A DNA stretch of 55,847 nt from contig CAJWBH010000022.1 of the NCBI GenBank assembly GCA_913019975.1, positions 1-55,847 on the forward strand, written 5' to 3'. Shown here one piece after another: positions 40,106 to 48,857 of this stretch. This DNA is from Thalassolituus maritimus. GTDB taxonomy: Bacteria > Pseudomonadota > Gammaproteobacteria > Pseudomonadales > Oceanobacteraceae. Both the position numbers and the translations under genes were made by a program. Below the pieces are notes generated by a model that had not been told where the DNA came from, did not search any database, and saw only the letters and a list, made by a program, of their open reading frames with translations. The stretch's first letter is position 1. Every line of letters starts with the position of its first letter.

Positions 40106-41107
40106 ATGCGCTTGATCGCAGTCGCACTGACGCTGTTCAGTTTTGCCTTCGCTGCGGAGGGAAAGGAGCTTCCACAAAAAACGTTTTGTATTTTTGATCC
40201 GGTGGGAGCGAATGGCCCTATTTTTACCCGGATGCAGGACTTCCGCACAGCAGCTCTTGAATGGGGCGTAGAAGCCGAACTCAAAGCGTACACCAACGAA
40301 GCCGTTGCTCTGGCGGACTTCCAGTCTGGTGTTTGCGACGGCTCACTGATCACCGGCACACGTATTCGCCCGTTCAACGTTTTCACTGGTAGCCTGGAGG
40401 CCGTCGGCGGTCTGACCAGTTATCAGCAGCTGCGCGAACTGATCAATATGCTGGCCCGCCCTCAGGCAGCCAAATATATGGTGGATGGCCGTTACGAAGT
40501 GTCTGGAATTATTCCGGGTGGTTCGGTTTATGTCTTCGTTCGCGACCGCGCCATCGATTCTGTTGAAGCAGCGGCTGGCCGCAAAGTAGCAACACTGGAT
40601 TACGACCTCGCGTCTAAAAAGGTCGTCGAACACATCGGCGCTACCATGGTCCCGGCTACGGTCGCCACCTTCGCTCCGCGCTTTAACAATGGCGACGTAG
40701 ACATCGCCTATGCGCCAGCTGTCGCCTATGAGCCGTTCGAAATGTACAAAGGTCTGGGACAGGCGGGCGGTATCTACCGCTTCTCTTTCGCACAGATGAA
40801 TTTCCAGTTAATTACCTACAAAGACCGTCTGCCTGACGGCTTTGGCCAGGCTTCGCGGGAGTTTTTCGCCGAGCACTTTGACCAGGGGATGGAACACATC
40901 CTCACGGCGGAGCGCGGCATTCAGGAGAATTACTGGATCGACCTTCCTGACGAACAGGAGCTCGAATACCTCGATATGCTGGCCGGTATCCGTGACGAGC
41001 TGGCCGCTCAGGGCGTGTACGACACACAAATGATGAAGCTGATGAAGAAGCTTCGTTGCCGTGCAAACCCAATGCACCACGAGTGCGCTACCGACCTGCT
41101 CTTCTGA
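40106..41107 (+). CDS. Periplasmic solute-binding-like protein (DUF6091-like)
   Basis: 333 residues from MRLIAVALTLFSFAFAAEGKE, a signal peptide. The mature part looks like a type II periplasmic binding fold (TFCIFDPVGANGPIFTRMQDF, DGSLITGTRIRPFNVFTGSLEAVGG, ASKKVVEHIGATMVPATVATFAPRFNNGDVDIAYAPAVAYEPFEMYKG). From memory it resembles proteins annotated as putative solute-binding (DUF6091). No transporter partner is adjacent; the next gene is an FAD oxidoreductase three bases downstream, so ligand delivery and oxidation may be linked. The upstream in-frame ATG at 39965 is rejected because it precedes the signal peptide by 47 residues. Confidence 0.65.
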   Translation: MRLIAVALTLFSFAFAAEGKELPQKTFCIFDPVGANGPIFTRMQDFRTAALEWGVEAELKAYTNEAVALADFQSGVCDGSLITGTRIRPFNVFTGSLEAVGGLTSYQQLRELINMLARPQAAKYMVDGRYEVSGIIPGGSVYVFVRDRAIDSVEAAAGRKVATLDYDLASKKVVEHIGATMVPATVATFAPRFNNGDVDIAYAPAVAYEPFEMYKGLGQAGGIYRFSFAQMNFQLITYKDRLPDGFGQASREFFAEHFDQGMEHILTAERGIQENYWIDLPDEQELEYLDMLAGIRDELAAQGVYDTQMMKLMKKLRCRANPMHHECATDLLF

Positions 41108-41110
41108 GCT

Positions 41111-42226
41111 ATGCCCGCCGACTTTGACGTAACTATCATTGGCGGCGGGGTTATCGGGCTGGCGTGCGCACGCACGCTGTCTGCCGACCGTTCAGTACTC
41201 TTAGTCGAACAACACGGCCTGTTTGGCAGCGAAACCAGTAGTCGTAATAGCGAAGTCATACACGCAGGGCTCTACTACCCTCCCGGTTCGCTCAAAGAAT
41301 CACTATGCATTGCCGGTCGAAAGCAACTCTATGCATTCTGCGAGCAACACGACGTGCCTTATCGTAGAACCGGTAAGCTTATTGTCGCTCCTTCCCCTGA
41401 TCACCCTGAACTGAATCGGCTGGAACAGAAAGCTCAATCGCTCAATATTCCGACAGAACGCCTGACACGGCAGGAAATTAACGAGCGTGAACCCCATGTC
41501 CGTGCCGAAGCGGCTCTGTTCTCACCGGAGACCGGCATCCTCGATAGCCACACCTACATGCTGCGTCTCCAACAGGAAGCAGAACGTCAGGGTGCGTTGT
41601 TAATGAAGCGCACCCGCTATCTTTCGGGTAAAGCAGAAAACGGCCTGTGGAATATCAGTTTACAGACCAGCGACGGTGAATTCAGAGTCACGTCAGAGCG
41701 AATGATAAATGCGGCCGGACTTCACTCCCACGATGTCGCCGCCCGCTCAGGCACAGATACATCACTGTTACCGCCACTGCATTATTGTCGCGGCCACTAC
41801 TTTTCGTATCAGGGGTCAGCACCCTTCCGTCACCTTATATACCCGTTACCAGAGAAAGACCTGGCTGGGCTTGGTATTCACGCGACTCTGGACCTCGGAG
41901 GGCAAGTGCGATTTGGTCCGGACACCCAGTTCATTAATGGCCACAGCAGGGTTTATGAGGTCTCCCCAACCCTTAAAACAAAGTTCTGCCGCGCTATTTC
42001 ATCGTATTTTCCAAATGTTGACGTTTCTCAGTTACATCCCGATTACGCGGGTATTCGCCCAAAACTCAGCGGCCCGGGCGAACCAGCCCAGGATTTTGTC
42101 ATATTTGGTGACAATCGACCGGAAGCCGCGCCATTACTGCATTTGCTTGGGATAGAGAGTCCAGGTTTAACCAGTTCTCTGGCGCTGGCCGATAAAATCA
42201 CCGCCAGACTTTCAACGGAAACATGA
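41111..42226 (+). CDS. FAD-dependent oxidoreductase, L-2-hydroxyglutarate oxidase-like
   Basis: 371 residues of the DAO family. DVTIIGGGVIGLACARTLSADRSVLLVEQ is the Rossmann dinucleotide-binding start; ETSSRNSEVIHAGLYYPPGSLKESLCIAGR and INAAGLHSHDVAARSG and HYCRGHYFSYQG match the LhgO/YgaF group. Probably oxidises a hydroxy acid at the membrane. It starts three bases after the solute-binding-like gene. Confidence 0.82.
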   Translation: MPADFDVTIIGGGVIGLACARTLSADRSVLLVEQHGLFGSETSSRNSEVIHAGLYYPPGSLKESLCIAGRKQLYAFCEQHDVPYRRTGKLIVAPSPDHPELNRLEQKAQSLNIPTERLTRQEINEREPHVRAEAALFSPETGILDSHTYMLRLQQEAERQGALLMKRTRYLSGKAENGLWNISLQTSDGEFRVTSERMINAAGLHSHDVAARSGTDTSLLPPLHYCRGHYFSYQGSAPFRHLIYPLPEKDLAGLGIHATLDLGGQVRFGPDTQFINGHSRVYEVSPTLKTKFCRAISSYFPNVDVSQLHPDYAGIRPKLSGPGEPAQDFVIFGDNRPEAAPLLHLLGIESPGLTSSLALADKITARLSTET

Positions 42227-42410
42227 CTTTTGTGTAACATTGTGTGGCGAGTTCTTACATTGCGACTACACTCTTATTAATCGCAGCGAAATGCCGACGG
42301 TATGGGGTTTACATTTGTTCACCATAAATGACATGGCGGACACCGGAAGCCAGGGAGTAGCTGCTAATCTGAAAGTACGTTCAGAAAACGAAACCAATAA
42401 AGGGCGAACC

Positions 42411-42653
42411 ATGACTCAAGCGATGCGAGTGACTGCAGACAACAATAACGATATCAGCACTATCCTATCGGAACGTGTACTGATTCCTGTTGGTTGTGAT
42501 CACTGCGACAAGGAAACGGAAGTCAGTCTGGAGACTCTCAAGAGCACCAGCACTGTGATGTGTGAACACTGCTGCCATGTACGGCCATTCAGCAACGCTG
42601 AAATGAACATGCTCCTGGCGGTACTCGGTCGTGCGGGATACCGGGTACCCTAA
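42411..42653 (+). CDS. Small zinc-ribbon-like protein, hypothetical
   Basis: 80 residues from MTQAMRVTADNNND. Two CxxC pairs (VGCDHCDKETEV and VMCEHCCHVRPF) suggest a zinc ribbon in the middle. AAAGGG lies six bases before this ATG. A longer frame to 42240 has no ribosome site and no recognisable content. Role unknown. Confidence 0.55.
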   Translation: MTQAMRVTADNNNDISTILSERVLIPVGCDHCDKETEVSLETLKSTSTVMCEHCCHVRPFSNAEMNMLLAVLGRAGYRVP

Positions 42654-42660
42654 CGAATCT

Positions 42661-42682
42661 GAGCTCTGAGAGATCAGAGCTC
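42661..42682. terminator. Perfect 9-base hairpin at convergent gene ends
   Basis: GAGCTCTGA-GAGA-TCAGAGCTC. It lies directly after the zinc-ribbon gene and covers the stop codon of the convergent TetR gene. No T-run follows on either strand, so it may pause or protect 3' ends rather than act as a classical terminator. Confidence 0.45.
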
Positions 42683-43384
42683 TGGCTGCACCAGCATAGG
42701 AAGCAGCATACTCAGATAGCGCCGGAGAATTCTCTCTGGTGCATCACTGTCCCCTTCATCAAGCAACAACTGGTACTCAACAGAATGCAGGATGGCCATC
42801 ACGATGGCGGTATCTTCCTCAACCATCTGAGATCCCATCAGCATAGTGATTTCCCGAACGGCCTCTGTCAGAGCCTTGCGATGCATCAGAGCAAGACGCC
42901 GCACCCTGTCCTCGACAAATACCTCATAACGGAACGCCTGCTCGCTAATCAACATTCGCGTGTCCTCGGCAAGCTTGCCTCTCGAGAAACCGCTGAGACT
43001 GGTCACTAAGCGCTCAATGGCCTCAAGCTGCTGTCGCGGGTCCGTCATGTCGTATCCGCGGATATCTCTCGCGGTGTCACGGAATTCCGAAGCAAACTTC
43101 TGCACGTACGCAAGCGCCCACTCGGTATACAGAGTAAAGGCATCCGCAATCAGCTCATGAATGTCTTTGAAGTAGTAGGTCGTCGCAGCCAGTGGAACTT
43201 CCGCTTCAGCGGCTACTGCTCTGTGCCGGACCCCCCTGACGCCATCACGAACAATGATGCGCATGGTTGCTTCAAGAATCTGCCGACGCCGCTGTTCGCT
43301 TTTCTCGCGACTGGTTCGTCGCCCCCGATATTTAAGCTCGGCCTTCCCGTCTTGGGCAGGACGGCTGTCATTATTATTATTCAT
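42674..43384 (-). CDS. TetR-family transcriptional regulator
   Basis: 236 residues from MNNNNDSRPAQDGKAELKYR. The HTH is RRRQILEATMRIIVRDGVRGVRHRAVAAEAEVPLAATTYYFKDIHELIADAFTLYTEWA. The ligand-binding half is helical. GAGGG precedes the start. The target is not evident; the neighbouring genes on both sides run in other directions. Confidence 0.88.
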   Translation of the reverse strand: MNNNNDSRPAQDGKAELKYRGRRTSREKSEQRRRQILEATMRIIVRDGVRGVRHRAVAAEAEVPLAATTYYFKDIHELIADAFTLYTEWALAYVQKFASEFRDTARDIRGYDMTDPRQQLEAIERLVTSLSGFSRGKLAEDTRMLISEQAFRYEVFVEDRVRRLALMHRKALTEAVREITMLMGSQMVEEDTAIVMAILHSVEYQLLLDEGDSDAPERILRRYLSMLLPMLVQPEL

Positions 43385-43598
43385 TATTGTCCCTCGCTGA
43401 GGGCTATTATGGGGAAATACCAAAGGCGAATGAAGCACCGAAGCGGCAAGACATGCGCTAAATTTCCGTCAATAGCGGCAAGGTTCGACAAAAACTAATC
43501 ATAGACTCATCCACAATATCGGTAAAAGCCTATATTTATCAGATAGTTATATTCTTGGCACAGCCCATGCAATCCCCTATCAGAACAGGAGAATTGTC

Positions 43599-44066
43599 AT
43601 GTTACTTAATGCGCTCACTAACTATCTGCAGAACCAGCCCACCAGCTCCGATCTGCAAAGTCAGCAGGCCCAGGCGCCTTCCGGTGTATCCGAACGCGCA
43701 GAAACTGGCTCTGACGACACCTCTCCTGCGTTATACACCGTCTCTGACCGCGCCGTGATGATGAGCGCTGTCGCCATGGAGTTTGATATCCATGCTCTGG
43801 CACCTGAGCAACTCGGGCAGTTTCAGAACCGCCTGCAGGAATACGGTCTGATTGACAATCAGGGGATTCAGGCACTGAGTATCGTGCACACTGCCCGGCT
43901 CAACAGTGAAGACAACGGGGCGGTTGATGCAAAAGCCATCATAGATAAGGCATACCAACAGACCCAGGAGCCCGGAGCAACCTACAGCCAGCGCAAGCAG
44001 ATTCACCAATTGCACACCCTTTTCAGCAACCTCGATTCGGCCACTCCGCAGCAAAAAGCTTCATAA
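43599..44066 (+). CDS. Hypothetical protein
   Basis: 155 residues with a Gln/Ser-rich N-terminus and helical C-terminal part (LAPEQLGQFQNRLQEYGLIDNQGIQALSIVHTARL, QRKQIHQLHTLFSNLD). AACAGGAGAATT gives a good ribosome site. It has no signal peptide or membrane helix. No family recognised. Confidence 0.55.
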   Translation: MLLNALTNYLQNQPTSSDLQSQQAQAPSGVSERAETGSDDTSPALYTVSDRAVMMSAVAMEFDIHALAPEQLGQFQNRLQEYGLIDNQGIQALSIVHTARLNSEDNGAVDAKAIIDKAYQQTQEPGATYSQRKQIHQLHTLFSNLDSATPQQKAS

Positions 44067-44119
44067 TCCATTAAGAATGGTACACTGGATCTCCCATTTT
44101 TACCGGAGACCCGCAACGT

Positions 44120-44863
44120 ATGTTTCGTCCGCTTCTCGTGCTGACCCTGATTCCCCTCCAGACTTTTGCCATCACCAATATTGAAGAAAAACGCCGCGCC
44201 GCGGATGCCGATGGCTGGCAAAGCAGTGCCACTGTGGGGCTGGATGCACAATCAGGAAACACCAAAGAACGGGAATGGAATCTCGGACTGAACACCAGTT
44301 GGCAAAATGCAGAACACCGCGCCTTCGGCTGGTACACCAGAACCTATGAGTCTGTTAATGACGAACGTACCAGCGACAATACCTTCGCCCACTTACGGTA
44401 CGTGCATAACTTTCGTGCGACAGTAGGCCAGGAAACTTTTCTTCAATACGAGCGTGATCCGTTCGCTGAACTGCAATATCGTTTTCTCGCCGGTGCCGGC
44501 GTACGCTTTCAGAAAACCTGGAAAGAAGACCAGCTGATTCGCCAGGGCGTCGGTGCTTTCCATGAGTCGATTAAAGAAGATAACGGCGCAGGCGATGAAG
44601 AAGCTCAGCTTACGCGTCTGAACCTATACACCCATGGTGAAACACCGCTGGGCTATAGCCACATTCTCGGCACCGTATATCTGCAGCCATCCGTGGACGA
44701 TACCGATGATGTTCGGGCTTTGGCTCGCTTTAAAATGCGTTTGCCGTTAGCCAGCAACACCGATCTCAGCTGGCAGTGGCAGACCCGCTGGGACAGCCGC
44801 CCACCAGAAGGCGCTGAAGAACTGAATCATCAGACTCAACTGTCGGTCGCTATACGCTTCTGA
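44120..44863 (+). CDS. DUF481 outer-membrane protein (YdiY-like)
   Basis: 247 residues with a signal peptide to about residue 17. The mature part alternates beta strands: SATVGLDAQSGNTKEREWNLGLNTSW, FLAGAGVRFQKTW, and ends HQTQLSVAIRF with the terminal Phe typical of outer-membrane barrels. DUF481 family. GGAG lies ten bases before the ATG. A long inverted repeat follows at 44871-44910. Confidence 0.82.
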   Translation: MFRPLLVLTLIPLQTFAITNIEEKRRAADADGWQSSATVGLDAQSGNTKEREWNLGLNTSWQNAEHRAFGWYTRTYESVNDERTSDNTFAHLRYVHNFRATVGQETFLQYERDPFAELQYRFLAGAGVRFQKTWKEDQLIRQGVGAFHESIKEDNGAGDEEAQLTRLNLYTHGETPLGYSHILGTVYLQPSVDDTDDVRALARFKMRLPLASNTDLSWQWQTRWDSRPPEGAEELNHQTQLSVAIRF

Positions 44864-44870
44864 TAGCACG

Positions 44871-44910
44871 CATGGAGTGAGTGACGCATCGCGCGTTGCG
44901 CCACTCCATG
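44871..44910. terminator. Inverted repeat between DUF481 and mioC ends
   Basis: CATGGAGTG (44871-44879) pairs perfectly with CACTCCATG (44902-44910), with a GC-rich centre. It lies between convergent genes but lacks T-runs, so it is a possible bidirectional end or stabiliser. Confidence 0.45.
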
Positions 44911-44911
44911 A

Positions 44912-45364
44912 TCAAAGTGCTTCTTCCATCCACTCTTTCAGCCAGAACAGTGCATCGTCGTCTGGCGTCTGAGTTTCAGTGGCATCGATGGTTACACGCG
45001 GAACTGGCGCCTTGCCCTGCAACTCAATGAAACGTGCTTCCATCAAAGCGCCCGCCTGACAGAACGTCATATCATAAGAGCTGTCCCCCAGACAGATCAC
45101 ACCAAACGGACGACCATTCTGACCTGGAGCCTGTTCTTCCAGAGCAACATAAAATGGCGACAGATTGCTTGGAATATCTCCCCGCCCCGTTGTTGCCGTC
45201 ACCACCAGAACGGCATCCCAATCGCCACTATTTAATGCATCAATACTCGCTTCAGTATCGACCTGGGCCTGATGCCCTTCTGCCTGCAAGGCGGCAGCGC
45301 ATGCCTCGGCCACCACTTTTGCTGTACCGCTCACCGTACCCACAGGAATATAAACTCTGGCCAT
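44912..45364 (-). CDS. mioC: MioC-like flavodoxin
   Basis: 150 residues. IPVGTVSGTAKVVAEACAAAL is the FMN-phosphate loop, VVTATTGRGDIPSNLSPFYVAL and ICLGDSSYDMTFCQAGALMEARF complete the flavodoxin fold in the MioC/short-flavodoxin version. Electron carrier. Starts 74 bases before the divergent 45459 gene. In E. coli mioC adjoins oriC; no origin features are seen here. Confidence 0.85.
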   Translation of the reverse strand: MARVYIPVGTVSGTAKVVAEACAAALQAEGHQAQVDTEASIDALNSGDWDAVLVVTATTGRGDIPSNLSPFYVALEEQAPGQNGRPFGVICLGDSSYDMTFCQAGALMEARFIELQGKAPVPRVTIDATETQTPDDDALFWLKEWMEEAL

Positions 45365-45458
45365 AACGCCTCCCGAAAAGCGCGGAGTATACCAGCTCCT
45401 GCAGATCTCTCAGTCGTCTGCTTTACTTATATAAGTGGCATGTCTTGAGTGAGGCACT

Positions 45459-46316
45459 ATGCAGGATACATTGATCAACCGCATCGAATCGGCAGTCAAC
45501 TCACTGCTGATACGTTTCGCGCCCGTCTGGTACGCAACCCAGTCGGTCCAGAACATGCCCCTGCCCGACTATGTGCCGCTCAATCCACTCAGCACGGACG
45601 CAAAGACCTGGTTTGACCTGCCTGCGGCACTGACGCAAACGAGTATCCTTCTGGTTGATGAAGCTCATGGCTGGCAGGGTCTTGGGAAAGAACTGGAGCA
45701 TCTGGCCGTCCAGAAGCAGGTGCACCGGCCACTCTCAATTACCCGTCTGACCGGCGCCAGTGAGCTGCCCTCCAGCGACGCTATCTCTCAGGCACAGACG
45801 CTACGCGACGCCGCATTGAACGATCAGGAGCTTGAAGAACCGGAAAGCGAAGAAGCCTTTGAGCAACAAATGCGTGAATTGCCACGCACACTGACCGCCA
45901 CCCACCGCGAATGGGACGGACGTCTGCTGCTGACTTCGCACGAGCTTTTACCTCAATTAATGCCACTTATCCGCTATGCCGGCGCACGACAGCGGGATGC
46001 CATGGTGCCAGCGACGGTCACCATCGAAGGCATACGCCAGGAAGCCCTCGAACGCATAAGAAACAAGTATTGGTGGTTTCTGATGCACCCGCAGAGCGCC
46101 GAGGCACTGGTTGTACTGTTGAGGCAATGTGGCTTCTCTGCAATCTCATCCGGGCCATTGGGTAAAGACGGAAAACACGCCTTCTTTTTCTGCAACAAGT
46201 CCTCACAAGGCCTGAATAAGGTCATCCTGCACCTGATGTCGTCCAAGCGCAGCGCCCAGCTGTCAGAGTTTGGGCGATTTCTGAGCAAGCACCGCCACCG
46301 CTTCCGCACGCCGTGA
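45459..46316 (+). CDS. Hypothetical protein
   Basis: 285 residues. Contains SILLVDEAHGWQGLGKELEHLAVQ and a helical acidic centre (DQELEEPESEEAFEQQMREL); the C-terminus is basic (SSKRSAQLSEFGRFLSKHRHRFRTP). No signal peptide. GAGG lies four bases before the ATG. No family recognised; the next gene is an AraC regulator in the same direction, 155 bases on. Confidence 0.5.
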   Translation: MQDTLINRIESAVNSLLIRFAPVWYATQSVQNMPLPDYVPLNPLSTDAKTWFDLPAALTQTSILLVDEAHGWQGLGKELEHLAVQKQVHRPLSITRLTGASELPSSDAISQAQTLRDAALNDQELEEPESEEAFEQQMRELPRTLTATHREWDGRLLLTSHELLPQLMPLIRYAGARQRDAMVPATVTIEGIRQEALERIRNKYWWFLMHPQSAEALVVLLRQCGFSAISSGPLGKDGKHAFFFCNKSSQGLNKVILHLMSSKRSAQLSEFGRFLSKHRHRFRTP

Positions 46317-46335
46317 TAAATTTGGTTACATTGCC

Positions 46336-46375
46336 GTATGGCGTTAAATGCCCTCTTTATAGTAAGGTATGGCGT
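46336..46375. promoter_or_regulatory. Direct repeat, candidate AraC-type operator
   Basis: GTATGGCGT occurs at 46336-46344 and again at 46367-46375, 31 bases apart (about three helical turns), upstream of the AraC-family gene at 46472. A TATAGT sequence lies between them. This spacing fits AraC-type half-sites. Confidence 0.4.
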
Positions 46376-46471
46376 CATCGAACACGTTAAAATTCGGCCA
46401 GTGATTAAAAACCACCGAATCGAACAACGTAACGCCCTGTGCGACAGGCATAACAATAAGACGGATATCCC

Positions 46472-47500
46472 ATGATCAGAGGCACCTGGAGTCTGACGGA
46501 CCCACTGGTACCGGTGAACATTCCGGCCACCATGCTGAAAGTCGGCGAAGATAAAGGCGTCAGCCGTGACGACCTTCTTAAAAATACAGGCATCAGCGCT
46601 GAAGTGCTGGATGACCCATCTGCACGCCTGACCTATCAGCAGCTGTTATTTCTGGCCGAGAACCTGATCCGTAACTATCCGGACGACAGTGTCGGCCTTG
46701 ATCTCGGTGCAGCCATTAACATCAACCAGTTCGGTATGCTGGGATACGCCATTCTCAGCTGTGCTGATCTGCGCAGTGCACTGCAACTGGGTATTAAGTA
46801 CCACACTCTGGTCGACCCGGCGTTCACGTTTGAAGTAATGAACCTCGGCGATACCTCGGCTGTGCGTCTGACCAGTCACATTCCGTTCGATCATATCTAC
46901 CGCATGATCTGTGATGTGTTTGTCGCGTCTTTCTCAACGCTGGCCCGCTTCCTCACCGGACGCTACGACGCTCAGCCGATTGAGGTACACCTCAACCACC
47001 CAGAGCCTGAGTACGCCGCACGTTACAGAGAATTCTTCGACTGCACGGTAAAGTTTGATCAACCTCGTACTGAGTTCATCATTGATAACACGGTGCTGGA
47101 CTTCAAACTGGTGATGGCCGACAAGGCAACAGCCGCCATGGCTGAAAGCCAGTGCGAAGAGATCCTTGCGCGTGTGGGTCCGAAAGAAGGCATCATTGCC
47201 AAGGTACGCCGCATACTGCTGAGCAACCCCGGGCACTTCCCACCGGTCGACGACGTCGCCAGCCAGCTGGCCACTTCAACCCGGACTCTCAGCCGCAGCC
47301 TGCAGGATGTAGGTACGTCGTATCAGCGTATTCTTGATGAAGTGCGTAAAGAGATGGCGATTGAATACCTGCGCAGCTCTAACCTGCCGATTGAAGAGAT
47401 CGCAGCCTTGGTAGGTTACAGTGATCCATCCAACTTCCGTAAAGCGTTCCGCCGTTGGACACAGAACGCACCTTCGTATTATCGCGAAGGTAAATCCTGA
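46472..47500 (+). CDS. AraC-family transcriptional regulator (arabinose-binding-domain type)
   Basis: 342 residues. The N-terminal ligand-binding domain (VPVNIPATMLKVGEDKGVSRDDLLKNTGIS, QFGMLGYAILSCADLRSAL) is the OruR/ArgR-like type seen in Pseudomonas. The C-terminal AraC HTH pair includes VASQLATSTRTLSRSLQDVGTSYQRILDEVRKEMAIEYL and IAALVGYSDPSNFRKAFRRWTQNAPSYYR. Ligand unknown. A GTG-rich hairpin follows the stop. Confidence 0.9.
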   Translation: MIRGTWSLTDPLVPVNIPATMLKVGEDKGVSRDDLLKNTGISAEVLDDPSARLTYQQLLFLAENLIRNYPDDSVGLDLGAAININQFGMLGYAILSCADLRSALQLGIKYHTLVDPAFTFEVMNLGDTSAVRLTSHIPFDHIYRMICDVFVASFSTLARFLTGRYDAQPIEVHLNHPEPEYAARYREFFDCTVKFDQPRTEFIIDNTVLDFKLVMADKATAAMAESQCEEILARVGPKEGIIAKVRRILLSNPGHFPPVDDVASQLATSTRTLSRSLQDVGTSYQRILDEVRKEMAIEYLRSSNLPIEEIAALVGYSDPSNFRKAFRRWTQNAPSYYREGKS

Positions 47501-47507
47501 TATTTCA

Positions 47508-47527
47508 GTGCCCCTTCACCGGGGCAC
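47508..47527. terminator. Hairpin after the AraC-family gene
   Basis: GTGCCCC-TTCACC-GGGGCAC, a perfect 7-base stem directly after the stop codon. The bases after it are AAAACC, so no T-run. Confidence 0.45.
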
Positions 47528-47627
47528 AAAACCTTATTAACCCCCGATAAAACAACCTTCCCTTTCGTCATCATAGCTTCACCGAGCTGAAACCTTTCTG
47601 TCATATCGCAATTGCAAAGTAGTGTAT

Positions 47628-48857
47628 ATGCACGAAGAACAGGCAAATGCGATGACACCAGAGCTCTCAAGAATCACCATTGTGACCGAAACTTACGCCC
47701 CTGAAGTCAACGGCGTAGCGCACACACTGGCGACTCTGGTAACCGGCATGCGAGCGCGCGGGATTGAAGTTCAGATTATTCGTCCGCGCCAGAATAAACA
47801 CGACAAGGGTGACGAGTATTCACTCACATTACCTGGCCTACCGATTCCGGGTTACCCGGAACTGAAGTTCGGCCTGCCTTACTATCGTCGTGTTCTTTCA
47901 GCGCTGAAAGACTTCAACCCTCAAGCCATTTACGTGGCGACCGAAGGGCCTCTCGGCTGGGCCGCCTGTAAGGCAGCAGAAAAGCTAGGCACAGGCGTTG
48001 TCAGCGGCTTCCATACGAACTTCCACCAGTATGGCAAACACTACCGCCTGGGCCTGATAGAAAACCTTGGCTACCGCTACATGCGCTGGTTTCACAACAA
48101 TACAGCCGCCACTCTGGTACCCACACAGGCACAGGCCGATGAATTAAACAGCCACGGCTTCGAGCGCGTCAGTGTGATGGCACGCGGAGTAAACAGCGAA
48201 CAATTCTCGCCTGAACATCGCAGCCAGGAATTGCGGGCCAGCTGGGGCGTTAACGATGACACGCCGGTACTTTTATACGTAGGTCGTATCGCTGCCGAGA
48301 AAAATCTTCAGCTTGTTGTGCGCACCTACGAAGAACTGAAAAATCAGGACAACAGCATTCGTCTGGTACTGGTCGGCGATGGCCCAGAGTTAGAGAGCAT
48401 TCGTCAGCGCCACCCAGAAATTATCTGTGCAGGCATCCGCCGCGGAGAAGAACTCTCCCGCTATTACGCCAGTGGCGATATTTTCCTGTTTCCTAGCCTG
48501 ACCGACACCTTTGGCAACGTCGTCACCGAAGCACTCGCCAGCCAGCTTGGCGTCGTGAGCTTCGATTACGCCGCCGCCCACGAGCATACAAAGGACGAAG
48601 ACAGCGCAATGCTGGCTCCGTTTGGCGATGAACAGGCATTTATCCGCGCCGCCTTATCGCTCAGTGAGCGTCCGAACCTGCTCAAACATATTCGTAAAAA
48701 CGCCCGTGATATTGCTCAAGGCATTTCATGGGACAGCATTATCAATGAGTTTCTGCAGCAACTGGCTGCAGCTCAGACAGAGGTAACATCGAATGGACAT
48801 TCTCAAGCAACGCGAAGCAAGAGCCGAGTTTCTGTTCCGCAGAGCGGATCACTTTGA
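47628..48857 (+). CDS. GT4-family glycosyltransferase
   Basis: 409 residues. N-terminal ITIVTETYAPEVNGVAHTLATL and VVSGFHTNFHQYGKHYRLG and C-terminal LYVGRIAAEKNLQLV, LVGDGPELESI and DTFGNVVTEALASQLGVVSFD match the paralogue at 35981-37147 closely. Likely a lipid or membrane-linked glycosyltransferase. ATG at 47628 or 47652 (MTPELSRIT) are both possible. Its last 65 bases overlap the PAP2 gene, and the last 20 or so residues are unlike the family and may be non-essential. Confidence 0.85.
   Translation: MHEEQANAMTPELSRITIVTETYAPEVNGVAHTLATLVTGMRARGIEVQIIRPRQNKHDKGDEYSLTLPGLPIPGYPELKFGLPYYRRVLSALKDFNPQAIYVATEGPLGWAACKAAEKLGTGVVSGFHTNFHQYGKHYRLGLIENLGYRYMRWFHNNTAATLVPTQAQADELNSHGFERVSVMARGVNSEQFSPEHRSQELRASWGVNDDTPVLLYVGRIAAEKNLQLVVRTYEELKNQDNSIRLVLVGDGPELESIRQRHPEIICAGIRRGEELSRYYASGDIFLFPSLTDTFGNVVTEALASQLGVVSFDYAAAHEHTKDEDSAMLAPFGDEQAFIRAALSLSERPNLLKHIRKNARDIAQGISWDSIINEFLQQLAAAQTEVTSNGHSQATRSKSRVSVPQSGSL

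Noticed and set aside
44912-45458. Chromosomal replication origin next to mioC-like gene
   Set aside because: mioC adjoins oriC in E. coli, but no DnaA-box cluster, gidA or AT-rich unwinding element is seen here.
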